Positions 6,515 to 14,372 of a stretch of 22,887 bases of DNA are shown here, in pieces. The notes below the pieces were generated by a model. That model was not told the DNA's origin. It saw nothing but the letters and a program-made list of their open reading frames with translations, and ran no database searches. Each line of letters begins with the position of its first letter. The first letter of the stretch is position 1. The position numbers and the translations under genes are program-made. Origin of the DNA: Sedimentitalea sp042687825 (GTDB lineage: Bacteria; Pseudomonadota; Alphaproteobacteria; Rhodobacterales; Rhodobacteraceae); the NCBI RefSeq assembly GCF_042687825.1, contig NZ_JBHUQE010000032.1, positions 1-22,887 on the forward strand, in the 5' to 3' direction.

Positions 6515-9500
6515 CTAACCCACCAGAGCCCTGGCGGCCGCGATCCAGGCCCGCTTGGCCTTTTTCTTGCCGATCGACACATGCGCCGGATCCCGGGTGC
6601 CGAACAGCTTTCGGCCGGTCTTGATCTCGATCGCGGGCTTGCGCCCGCCGGTCATCCGGGCCACGGCATCGTTCAAAAAGGCGTCCTGATCGGCGGCGCT
6701 GGTGATCTCCTGACCCGGCGGTCGGCTTTCCAGGAACTTTTTCAGCTTGGCCACCACAGTGGCATGTTCCTTGGTGTCGATATTGTAGTCGTCCCCGCCA
6801 CGAGCATCGCGCTCGGCGGCAATGGCTACCGCCTCGGCGAGTTGCACCGATGACAACGGCGCCCCGGCGCCATCGTCCAACGCGGCCACCTTGTGGTCGA
6901 TGCGCCGCTGTTTCGCGTGCAACAGCCAATCGTCCGTCTTGGCCTTCAGCGCCTTTTCGATGTCGTTCAACGCGGTAGCATGCGCCAGTTCCGTCGTCTC
7001 GGTGATCAGGTCGCGAATGTCCTCGGTGGACACGGCCAGGGTCAGCAATTCCGGGCTCAGAGCCGCCTCAAGCGCCGCCTGAACCTTTTCCAGCTTGGCC
7101 TCCAGCGCGTCCACGGCGGCCTGATCCGGCAGTTTGTAGATGCTGGTATCATAGACGATGGTCATCGGGTTCATCGTGCCGACCGGCGTGACCATCGGTG
7201 CATCGCGCAGGCGCGTGTCATCGACCTCGCCGTGTTCGACACAGTATTCCGTGCGGATCATCTTGATCAGGTTTTCCGGTTTCAGCGCATCATTGTCCGG
7301 CCGGACCCACAGGTCGTCCTCGTTCGGTGCATAGACTGGGGCGGCGACCACCACGGCGCTGTCATCCACCTTGGCCCGCTCGCCATCGAACCGGGCATCC
7401 GCCTTGGCCGCCGCCAGATCGGTCGAGACCTGTTCATATTGCGCATAGAGGCGGGGCACCATTTCCTCGACCGCGTCGGGGCCGAATTCGGCGATCAACT
7501 GCGGGATGCTGACGATGAATTCCTGGATCAGCGCCGCATCACCGCCATCGGCGCCCATCTGGTTCGCGTACATGTCCATCCGGGTCATGACCCGGTCCTT
7601 GACCCGCGCTTCCATCGGACTGGCCGGGATCATCGTGGCCATCCTGCGCACATCGGCCTCGATCGCCTCGACATAGGCGCCCTTGGCCACATCGTCGCCG
7701 GTGTTATAGGGGGCCAGATCGTCGCCATAGACCATATGCATCGACCGGTGCGTCAGCTCGTGCAGCAGCACCCCGGTGAAATCGCCCGATCCGCCTGCGG
7801 CCACATGCACGACGCCGGTGCCGTGATCATAACCGCCGCTATAGGTCTGCGCCGGGCGTACGTTGTCCTTGCGCTGAATCAGGCTTTCGCCATTTTTCCC
7901 ATCGGCCACGATGATCCGGTTGCCGCCCAGCGGCGGGTTGCGCGGCCGTGCCGCGTCCAGCGCCATCAGTTCCAGCAGCGGACGCGTCGCCGGCTCGGCG
8001 TAGGCGGCCTCGTAGGCGGTGCGCACCTGCGCCGCGTGGGCCGGGTTTTCACACAGGGTTGCGGCACACAGGATGTCGATGGTCGAACCGGTGCCCCCGA
8101 TCGGGATCACCGGCCCGGCCTGCGCCTTGCCATCGGCATAGAACTTGGCCTCGATATCGCTGCTGGTGGCAGCAATCGACGTGTCCAGCGCGGTCCAGCC
8201 CCGGTCGTCGGTCAGGGTCACGTCGGCATTGGCCACGAACAGCCGGTCCAGCACGTCGGTGTTATAGCTGAGCGCGGTCAGGTGCAGCGGCGTCGAGCCA
8301 TCGCCGTTCTGCGCGTCGATATCGGCCCCCGCCGCCATCAGCGCCTGCACGGCGGCGTCCTGCCGGGCCATTGCCGCCTGATCGTCAACGGAATAGGGCG
8401 CACGCTCGGCCTCGACATGGCGCATCTTGCAGGCCAGATGCAGCGGCGTGTTGCCGTCGGCATCCGGCTGATCGACCATCGCCGGATAGGCGGCGGCCAG
8501 CGCCGTGATCGAGGCGCTGTTTTCCGCCTCGGCGGCGATATGCAGCAAGGTACGGCCGTTTTCGTCCCTGACATCGGCCAGATAGGGGGCGGCCGCCAGG
8601 TATTGCAGAACATCCACCGTGTTGCCGGCCCGGATATCCATTTCCAGCGCCTGCCACTGGGATTTGGCCAGATCCGCCTGCGCCACCAGATCGTCCTTGT
8701 CGGTCCGCGCAATCGCCCGCGCGGCAGTGAATTCGGCCACCGATTTCGGTTCGGGCTGTTCGTCATCGGCGCGGGTGCCGGCGATGCGGGCGGCAACGAA
8801 TTCCAGGCTGTCCACCACTTCGGTCAGCTGGGCAATGCCGCTGTTGGCGTTCACCGCGTTCGCGGCAAGCCGCCGGGTCGTCAGATCGGCGGCGTCGGCA
8901 GGCGGCGGGACCTGCCCCTGGAAAGCGGCCATGTTCAGATCGATATCGGCGGTCAGCCGGGCGATTTCGGCCAGCAAAGCCTGTTTCTGATCGTAGAGCA
9001 GTTTGACAAAGGCCAGTTCGGCATTTTTCATGTCGAAATTGCCCATCATGATATCGGCCTTGTTCAGCCGGTCCGCGCGGGCGAGATAACGTTCCTCCAG
9101 CAGGCTGTCTTCGGCCGAGGGCAGCGTGCCCGCCGCCGACAGCTGGGTGGCTTCCTGCACCGCGGCGGCCCGGATGGCGGCGCCGTTCATCGGGTTCAAC
9201 TCGCCGGATTGGTTGCTCTTGGCCAGCTTCTTGTCGACATAGGCCTGTTCGTCCCGGCTGAGCATGCCGCGTTGGGTCTGGTCCTCGGGGTCCAGCACCA
9301 GCCGGTCGCCCTGCATGCGGATCGCGGGAATGCCGAACATCTGCGACACGCCGGGAATGCCGCCGGGATGGGTGTTGGAATGCTTGGCCCCGACCACCGC
9401 GATATAGGGTACGGTGTGTCCGTCATCGTCCTGATTGTCGGCAATGGCCTGCTCCATCACCTGTTTGACCACGGCATTCATCATCACGTCGCGCTGTTCG

Positions 9501-10228
9501 CCAAATATCTCGGCCTGCTGCACTTCCAACTCGCGCGCAGCCTCGGAGTCAATTCCGTAGATGCAGATCTTCTTTTCCTTGGCCTTCTTCAGGATCGGCT
9601 CCCAATCTGCCACGAATTGCGCCTTGATCGCGTCGATGCGGGCACGCAGTTTCGGCGGGAAATCATCGGGATCGGCGGTTGCATCGGACAGGTAGAGATT
9701 GATATCGGCCTGCAACTCGATCTGGAACTCTTCGAGAAAGAGCATCTGCGCAGAACCGGCATCCAGAGCCTCTCCCAGCGCGGCAAGACTGCTGGCCTCG
9801 CTGTGATCGCGCCCCAGGCAGATGGCGTCATGATCATCGACCGCATCGGCCAGCGCCGTACCCGGCGGCCCGTCCAGATCGTCATCGCTGGGTCCGCCCG
9901 CCACATCCTGATAGGCTACCGCGCGCAATTCCTCGCGTGCATCCTCCAGCACGTCGCGCGCGAAAACCGCGTCGCGATATTCGCGGGTTCCGTACCGGTC
10001 GACCAGTTCCTCCATCTTGTTTGCGTCGATCACCGGGCCGCCGATGGCCTGAAAATGGTTCGTCATTTCCGAGGCGCGCAGGATATTGTTCAACTGGGTG
10101 AAATTGCACGACACGTTCATGGTGTTGCCGGCAAAGGCAATGGTCGGCGCCCAGACCGCCAAATCCTGCCGCAATGCCGCAACCGACTCGGCGGGCTTTC
10201 CGGTCATGTCAAATGCAAGATGGATCAT
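6515..10228 (-). CDS. Toxin/effector-like multidomain protein: TIKI/ChaN-like domain, ankyrin repeats, HELTH metallopeptidase-like domain
   Basis: A 1237-aa protein with no signal peptide or membrane segment. Residues 135-305 match the pattern of the TIKI/ChaN-like domain of PMT, MCF and related toxins: GRDHSEAS (D141, H142), LFLEEF (E166, E167), ICIYGID (221-227), QRDVMM (245-250) and VVGAKHSNTHPGGIPG (278-293, H283). About four ankyrin repeats follow (roughly 555-690), for example NGRTLLHIAAEAEN and DGNTPLHLAC. At 823-827 is HELTH, with E854/E857 downstream as possible third zinc ligands, typical of zinc metallopeptidases. The last 240 residues are helical and charged. The start has only a weak ribosome site. 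It lies 49 bases after a partner gene and converges on the FCD regulator with 14 bases between. No secretion genes are in the window, so the delivery route is unknown. Toxin-like function is inference from domain content. Confidence 0.8.
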   Translation of the reverse strand: MIHLAFDMTGKPAESVAALRQDLAVWAPTIAFAGNTMNVSCNFTQLNNILRASEMTNHFQAIGGPVIDANKMEELVDRYGTREYRDAVFARDVLEDAREELRAVAYQDVAGGPSDDDLDGPPGTALADAVDDHDAICLGRDHSEASSLAALGEALDAGSAQMLFLEEFQIELQADINLYLSDATADPDDFPPKLRARIDAIKAQFVADWEPILKKAKEKKICIYGIDSEAARELEVQQAEIFGEQRDVMMNAVVKQVMEQAIADNQDDDGHTVPYIAVVGAKHSNTHPGGIPGVSQMFGIPAIRMQGDRLVLDPEDQTQRGMLSRDEQAYVDKKLAKSNQSGELNPMNGAAIRAAAVQEATQLSAAGTLPSAEDSLLEERYLARADRLNKADIMMGNFDMKNAELAFVKLLYDQKQALLAEIARLTADIDLNMAAFQGQVPPPADAADLTTRRLAANAVNANSGIAQLTEVVDSLEFVAARIAGTRADDEQPEPKSVAEFTAARAIARTDKDDLVAQADLAKSQWQALEMDIRAGNTVDVLQYLAAAPYLADVRDENGRTLLHIAAEAENSASITALAAAYPAMVDQPDADGNTPLHLACKMRHVEAERAPYSVDDQAAMARQDAAVQALMAAGADIDAQNGDGSTPLHLTALSYNTDVLDRLFVANADVTLTDDRGWTALDTSIAATSSDIEAKFYADGKAQAGPVIPIGGTGSTIDILCAATLCENPAHAAQVRTAYEAAYAEPATRPLLELMALDAARPRNPPLGGNRIIVADGKNGESLIQRKDNVRPAQTYSGGYDHGTGVVHVAAGGSGDFTGVLLHELTHRSMHMVYGDDLAPYNTGDDVAKGAYVEAIEADVRRMATMIPASPMEARVKDRVMTRMDMYANQMGADGGDAALIQEFIVSIPQLIAEFGPDAVEEMVPRLYAQYEQVSTDLAAAKADARFDGERAKVDDSAVVVAAPVYAPNEDDLWVRPDNDALKPENLIKMIRTEYCVEHGEVDDTRLRDAPMVTPVGTMNPMTIVYDTSIYKLPDQAAVDALEAKLEKVQAALEAALSPELLTLAVSTEDIRDLITETTELAHATALNDIEKALKAKTDDWLLHAKQRRIDHKVAALDDGAGAPLSSVQLAEAVAIAAERDARGGDDYNIDTKEHATVVAKLKKFLESRPPGQEITSAADQDAFLNDAVARMTGGRKPAIEIKTGRKLFGTRDPAHVSIGKKKAKRAWIAAARALVG

Positions 10229-10277
10229 TGTATTCGCTTTCTTGTGTCAAACGCAGGCACGAAAAGTCGGACGAAGG

Positions 10278-11639
10278 TCAGGCCGAAAGCACATCTTGCA
10301 TCTCGTCCAGCGCGGCCAACAGCACCGGTTCGACATCAGCACCGCCATCGAACGGATTGTCCTTGATGTGCTGGATCAACTTGTCCGACTGCACCCGTGT
10401 TCTGAAATCCCCGATCAGCCCGACCGACTTCGTATAGCCGGGATCGCCGGCATTGATGGCATCGTCCAGCGCCTCCTGCATGTCGGCACAAAAGGTATCC
10501 AGGGTCTTTTCCATCGCCGCCGCCAGCGCATCCGGTTCCTCTTCGGGCACATCCGCCCGCATGGCGCTGCGCAGCTTGCCGATCTCGGCCTTGATCTCGG
10601 CGGGGATCTTTTGCCATCGGGTGGCCAGAAAGGCGCGTTTCTTGACCGTGCCCTCGGCGATACCGGTCTTGGCGCGGGCTTGCGCAGCCGCGTCCGGTTG
10701 CGGCGGCGCGGCTGAAGCGCCAGTCTCGGGCGGTGCCGCCCCGGCACCGGTCAAACGTGCCATCGCAGCCTCGATCCGTTCGATCTGGCCAGCCGCCGTC
10801 TCGGCGTCCTGCCCGCGCAGGGTTTCCGCCGCCACCTTGATCGCCTGGGTCAGCTTGGCCACCGCGTCGGCATTGGCGATTTCGGCCAGCCCGACATGCG
10901 CCGCCTTGAGCCGCTGGGCCAGAGCGGCGGTGTCCACGGCGGCAGCCTGATCGGCGCCCTGTGCCGCCAACAGCTTGTCCAGCGCCGCGGTGATCTTGTC
11001 GGCCCCGGCGGCGGCCTGTGCCAGTTCGCCGGATTTCAGCAGAGCCACGACCGCCTGCAGCGGCGCAACCAGCTTTTGCCGCTGATCCTCGGGCAGCGCA
11101 GACATGCGGTCCCGATCCGCGGCCAGTTGCGCAGCGATGGCCCCTGCATCCGGTCCAGTATCGGGTTCGGTCTCCGGCTCGGCATCCGGACCGTCAGCGT
11201 CCGGCGTTTCAGCAGGCGTTGCCTCGGGTTCGGGCGCAGCGTCTTTCGGCGCGGCATCGTCCAGCGACGGATCGTCGGGGATGGCATCGTCTTCGTCGCT
11301 TTCCAGCAGATTGCCCTCGGGGTCCAGCACCCGGACATTCAGCATGATCTTTTGCGATTTCAGGTATTTCTTGATCCGCTTGGCCAGCGTCGGCAGGTTG
11401 CGTTCGCAGGTCAGGTTCAGGCATTTGCCATCAATCTCGGCGGTGCCAAAGGCGACCTTTTTGCCCACCCCATCCTGTTTCGCGACCTTGCCCAGCTGTG
11501 CCGCCGAACGTTTGCGGTGCATCGCCAGATAGTGCTCGGAATCATTCTTGCCCGGATTGAACGCAAAGGGCACCGGCTGTTGCCGCGCGACCTTGATCAT
11601 GCGCTTCAGTTCCGCCCCTTCGACGGCAAAATCCCCCAT
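10278..11639 (-). CDS. Uncharacterised protein upstream of the toxin-like gene (acidic linker, Ala-rich helices)
   Basis: I do not recognise this 453-aa protein. Residues 1-110 look like a compact, Lys-rich domain (PVPFAFNPGK at 23-32, KVAFGTAEIDGK near 61-72, NVRVLDPEGN at 101-110). Then comes a very acidic Pro/Asp/Glu linker (about 113-165), an Ala-rich helical stretch (166-300) that may form coiled coils, a short Pro-rich hinge and a mixed C-terminal helical part (about 330-453). The ATG at 11639 is preferred over one four codons upstream because GGAG lies at the right distance. It is the first gene of a pair with the 1237-aa protein, 49 bases ahead of it, so a role as chaperone, adaptor or cognate partner is possible. 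No enzymatic motif is visible. Confidence 0.75.
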   Translation of the reverse strand: MGDFAVEGAELKRMIKVARQQPVPFAFNPGKNDSEHYLAMHRKRSAAQLGKVAKQDGVGKKVAFGTAEIDGKCLNLTCERNLPTLAKRIKKYLKSQKIMLNVRVLDPEGNLLESDEDDAIPDDPSLDDAAPKDAAPEPEATPAETPDADGPDAEPETEPDTGPDAGAIAAQLAADRDRMSALPEDQRQKLVAPLQAVVALLKSGELAQAAAGADKITAALDKLLAAQGADQAAAVDTAALAQRLKAAHVGLAEIANADAVAKLTQAIKVAAETLRGQDAETAAGQIERIEAAMARLTGAGAAPPETGASAAPPQPDAAAQARAKTGIAEGTVKKRAFLATRWQKIPAEIKAEIGKLRSAMRADVPEEEPDALAAAMEKTLDTFCADMQEALDDAINAGDPGYTKSVGLIGDFRTRVQSDKLIQHIKDNPFDGGADVEPVLLAALDEMQDVLSA

Positions 11640-11662
11640 CGGCGTCTCCATTTTTCCGGTCT

Positions 11663-11691
11663 CGGTGCGCACCGGCCCGGTGCACCGGGCC
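11663..11691. promoter_or_regulatory. Two abutting perfect palindromes upstream of the toxin-like operon
   Basis: CGGTGCGCACCG (11663-11674) directly abuts an 18-base perfect palindrome (11674-11691, half GGCCCGGTG). Both share a GGTGC/CACC core. They lie 24-52 bases upstream of the 453-aa gene, where they could be an operator or form a leader hairpin. There is no T tract, so a terminator is unlikely. Confidence 0.45.
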
Positions 11692-11765
11692 AGACTAGGC
11701 CCGGCATGCGCTGCTGCAAAGCCTTTTCCGTCCGAACAACGATGGCGGCACGCGCGAGGTTTTTC

Positions 11766-11794
11766 TTGGCGGCGGCGGGGTGCGCGGCTATGAC
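11766..11794 (+). promoter_or_regulatory. Candidate tex promoter
   Basis: TTGGCG (11766-11771) and TATGAC (11789-11794) are 17 bases apart, each matching the sigma-70 consensus at four of six positions. A transcript starting near 11801 fits a TTG start at 11825 better than the upstream in-frame GTG or ATG. Confidence 0.35.
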
Positions 11795-11824
11795 ATGCGT
11801 CCCGACCATCGACAGGAGGTGTCA

Positions 11825-14167
11825 TTGGAAACCGCTCGGCGCATTTCGCAAACCATCGCGGCAGAGATCGCGGCCCGCCCCGATCAGGTCAACGCGGCGA
11901 TCACGCTGCTGGACGAAGGGGCGACCGTTCCCTTTGTCGCCCGTTACCGCAAAGAGGCCACGGGCGGGCTGGACGACACGCAGCTGCGCACCCTGTCCGA
12001 CCGGCTGACCTATCTGCGCGAACGCGAGGCCCGGCGGACCACGATCCTGGACTCGATCCGGCAGCAGGGCAAGCTGACCGATGATCTGGCCCGCGCCATA
12101 GCCAAGGCGGAAACCAAGGCCGAACTGGAAGACATCTATCTGCCTTTCAAGCCCAAGCGGCGCAGCAAGGCGATAATCGCCCGGGAAAACGGGCTGGAAC
12201 CGTTGCTCGAAGCGATCCTGGCCGACCGCGCGGCCGATCCCGAGACCCTGGCGGCGGCCTATGTCACGGATGCGGTGCCAGACACGAAAACCGCGCTGAC
12301 CGGGGCGCGCGACATCCTGGCCGAACGGCTGTGCGAGAACGCGGCATTGCTGGGCGATCTGCGCGAATTCATGCATGCCGAGGCGTTGCTGACCGCCACG
12401 GTGATCCCGGGGCAGGAAGCGGCCGGCGCCAAGTTCTCGGACTATTTCGACCACCGCGAGCCATGGTCCAAAGTGCCCTCGCACCGCGCCCTGGCGATGC
12501 TGCGGGCCTCGAAAGAGGGCATTGTCACCGTCGACATCGCCCCCGATCCGGACACCGGAGCCGCCCGCGCCGAGGCGATTGTCCTGCGCCATGTGGGCAT
12601 CACCGGCACCGGCCCCGGCGACACATGGCTGCGCGCGGCAGCAGGCTGGACCTGGCGGGTCAAGCTGGCCACCACGATGATGATGGATCTGTTCGGCGAT
12701 CTGCGCAGCCGGGCCCATGACGAAGCGATTGCCGTCTTTGCGCGCAATCTCAAGGACCTTCTGCTGGCGGCGCCGGCCGGTCCGCGCCCGACCCTGGGGC
12801 TGGATCCGGGCATCCGCACCGGCGTCAAGGCGGCGGTGGTGGATGCCACCGGCAAGGTGGTCGCCACAGACACCTTGTACCCGTTCCAGCCGAAAAACGA
12901 CCTGCGCGGCGCGCAATCGGCCATCCTGCGTCTGATCGGTCAGCACGGGGTCGAGTTGATCGCCATCGGGAACGGCACCGCCAGCCGCGAAACCGAACGG
13001 TTGGTTGCCGACACATTGGCGCTGTTGCCCAAGGGCGAAAAGGCCCCGGCCAAGGTCGTGGTCAGCGAAGCCGGCGCCTCGGTCTATTCCGCCTCGGAAC
13101 TGGCGGCGCGCGAATTTCCCGATCTCGACGTATCGCTGCGCGGCGCGGTGTCGATCGCGCGGCGATTGCAGGATCCGCTGGCCGAACTGGTCAAGATCGA
13201 ACCCAAGGCCATCGGCGTCGGCCAGTATCAGCACGATGTCGATCAGCACCGGCTGGGAAAATCCCTGGAAGCGGTGGTCGAGGACGCTGTGAATGCCGTC
13301 GGCGTGGACCTGAACACCGCCTCGGCCCCGCTGTTGTCGCACGTGTCGGGACTGGGGCCAGGCCTGGCCGAGGCGATCGTGGCGCATCGCGACGCAAAGG
13401 GTGCGTTTCGCGCGCGCAAACAGCTATTGGACGTCGCCCGACTGGGCCCCCGCGCCTTTGAACAATGTGCCGGGTTTCTGCGCATCCGCGATGGCGACGA
13501 ACCGCTGGATGCCTCGGCGGTCCACCCCGAGGCCTATGGGGTGGCGCGGCGCATCGTGGCGGCCTGCGGGCGCGACCTGCGCGCGCTGATGACCGATCCG
13601 GCGGCTCTGCGGCGCCTGCAACCCGAGGACTTTGTGAATGACAGCTTTGGCCTGCCGACGGTGCGCGACATCCTTGCCGAACTGGAAAAACCCGGCCGCG
13701 ATCCGCGTCCCAGCTTTAAGACGGCGGTATTTGCCGACGGGGTCGAGGACATCAAGGATCTCAAGCCGGGGATGTCTCTTGAAGGCACGGTGACCAATGT
13801 CGCGGCCTTTGGCGCCTTTGTCGATATCGGCGTGCACCAGGACGGTCTGGTGCATGTCAGCCAGTTGGCGGACCGGTTCGTCAAGGACCCGCATGAGGTC
13901 GTCAAGGCCGGCGACGTGGTTCGGGTGCGGGTGACCGAGGTGGACATCCCCCGCAAGCGCATCGGGCTGAGCATGCGCAAGGATGGCGGGGCATCGGCGC
14001 GACAGGACAAGGCCGAGCGCGACGCCGGTCCGCGCGGCAAACCCGGCAAGCCGCCCCGGCGCGGCAAGCCCGGCCCTTCAAAGACTGGACCGGCAAAGAC
14101 AGGCAAAGAGGCGGGCGGCACCGGTGCACTGGGCTCGGCATTGCTTGAGGCCATGAAACGGCGCTGA
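11825..14167 (+). CDS. tex: Tex, S1 RNA-binding transcription accessory protein
   Basis: Conserved cytoplasmic nucleic-acid-binding protein that acts on transcription and RNA. The 780-aa sequence has the full Tex order: helical N-terminal domain (VPFVARYRKEATGGLDD near residue 25-45), YqgF/RNase H-like domain with GLDPG around residue 327, helix-hairpin-helix motifs (VDLNTASAPLLSHVSGLGPG, about 492-515), and a C-terminal S1 domain (GTVTNVAAFGAFVDIG, about 650-720). A Lys/Gly/Pro-rich basic tail follows. The TTG start at 11825 is chosen because AGGAGG sits five bases before it; in-frame ATG (11795) and GTG (11780, 11819) codons lie on or upstream of that site. The gene diverges from the toxin-like operon and converges on the J-protein gene. 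Confidence 0.92.
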   Translation: METARRISQTIAAEIAARPDQVNAAITLLDEGATVPFVARYRKEATGGLDDTQLRTLSDRLTYLREREARRTTILDSIRQQGKLTDDLARAIAKAETKAELEDIYLPFKPKRRSKAIIARENGLEPLLEAILADRAADPETLAAAYVTDAVPDTKTALTGARDILAERLCENAALLGDLREFMHAEALLTATVIPGQEAAGAKFSDYFDHREPWSKVPSHRALAMLRASKEGIVTVDIAPDPDTGAARAEAIVLRHVGITGTGPGDTWLRAAAGWTWRVKLATTMMMDLFGDLRSRAHDEAIAVFARNLKDLLLAAPAGPRPTLGLDPGIRTGVKAAVVDATGKVVATDTLYPFQPKNDLRGAQSAILRLIGQHGVELIAIGNGTASRETERLVADTLALLPKGEKAPAKVVVSEAGASVYSASELAAREFPDLDVSLRGAVSIARRLQDPLAELVKIEPKAIGVGQYQHDVDQHRLGKSLEAVVEDAVNAVGVDLNTASAPLLSHVSGLGPGLAEAIVAHRDAKGAFRARKQLLDVARLGPRAFEQCAGFLRIRDGDEPLDASAVHPEAYGVARRIVAACGRDLRALMTDPAALRRLQPEDFVNDSFGLPTVRDILAELEKPGRDPRPSFKTAVFADGVEDIKDLKPGMSLEGTVTNVAAFGAFVDIGVHQDGLVHVSQLADRFVKDPHEVVKAGDVVRVRVTEVDIPRKRIGLSMRKDGGASARQDKAERDAGPRGKPGKPPRRGKPGPSKTGPAKTGKEAGGTGALGSALLEAMKRR

Positions 14168-14372
14168 AAGACGCGCAAACCAATGGGGCAGAGGACCGGC
14201 GGTTCCGCCGCCGCCGGACTGATAAAGATCACCGGATCGATGTTACCGGATCAAATTTTCCGGGCGCCTGCCCGACAGCGCCCGGACGCGCCCTTAGCGG
14301 TCCCGCCGCAACCCGAGGCGGCCCGGGCATGGCGGCGATCACCTACGTTCCCGGAATGGTACAATGCCCCGG
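14168..14372. other. Convergent spacer with inverted repeats
   Basis: 205 bases between the 3' ends of tex and the J-protein gene. It holds a perfect eight-base inverted repeat (CCGGGCGC 14260-14267, GCGCCCGG 14278-14285) and a seven-base GC one near 14196-14217. Neither is followed by a clear T tract on either strand, so they are possible but unproven transcription ends. The octamer ACCGGATC also occurs twice just before the main hairpin. No ORF stands out. Confidence 0.4.

Noticed and set aside
6893..10366. 1157-codon open frame on the plus strand opposite the toxin-like gene
   Set aside because: It is a mirror frame produced by GC-rich codon usage. Its translation is rich in His, Arg, Gln and Gly with no domain, whereas the minus-strand frame has ankyrin, TIKI-like and HELTH motifs.
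6515..11639. Toxin-antitoxin pair with the 453-aa gene as antitoxin
   Set aside because: The partner is too large and has no DNA-binding or known antitoxin motif; order alone is not enough.
6515..11639. Prophage or insertion-sequence origin of the toxin-like cassette
   Set aside because: No integrase, transposase, terminal repeats or tRNA attachment site is visible nearby and codon usage looks like that of the neighbours.
10896..12008. 370-codon plus-strand frame spanning the end of the partner gene, the spacer and the tex start
   Set aside because: Crosses two real genes in the wrong frame or strand; composition is that of an antisense frame.
11822..13387. 521-codon open frame on the minus strand inside tex
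   Set aside because: Shadow of the tex reading frame; low-complexity Arg/Gln/Gly composition and no motif, while tex is complete in its own frame.
14260..14285. Perfect eight-base inverted repeat as a proven bidirectional terminator
   Set aside because: Position between converging genes fits, but neither strand has a T tract, so it is kept only as a spacer note.
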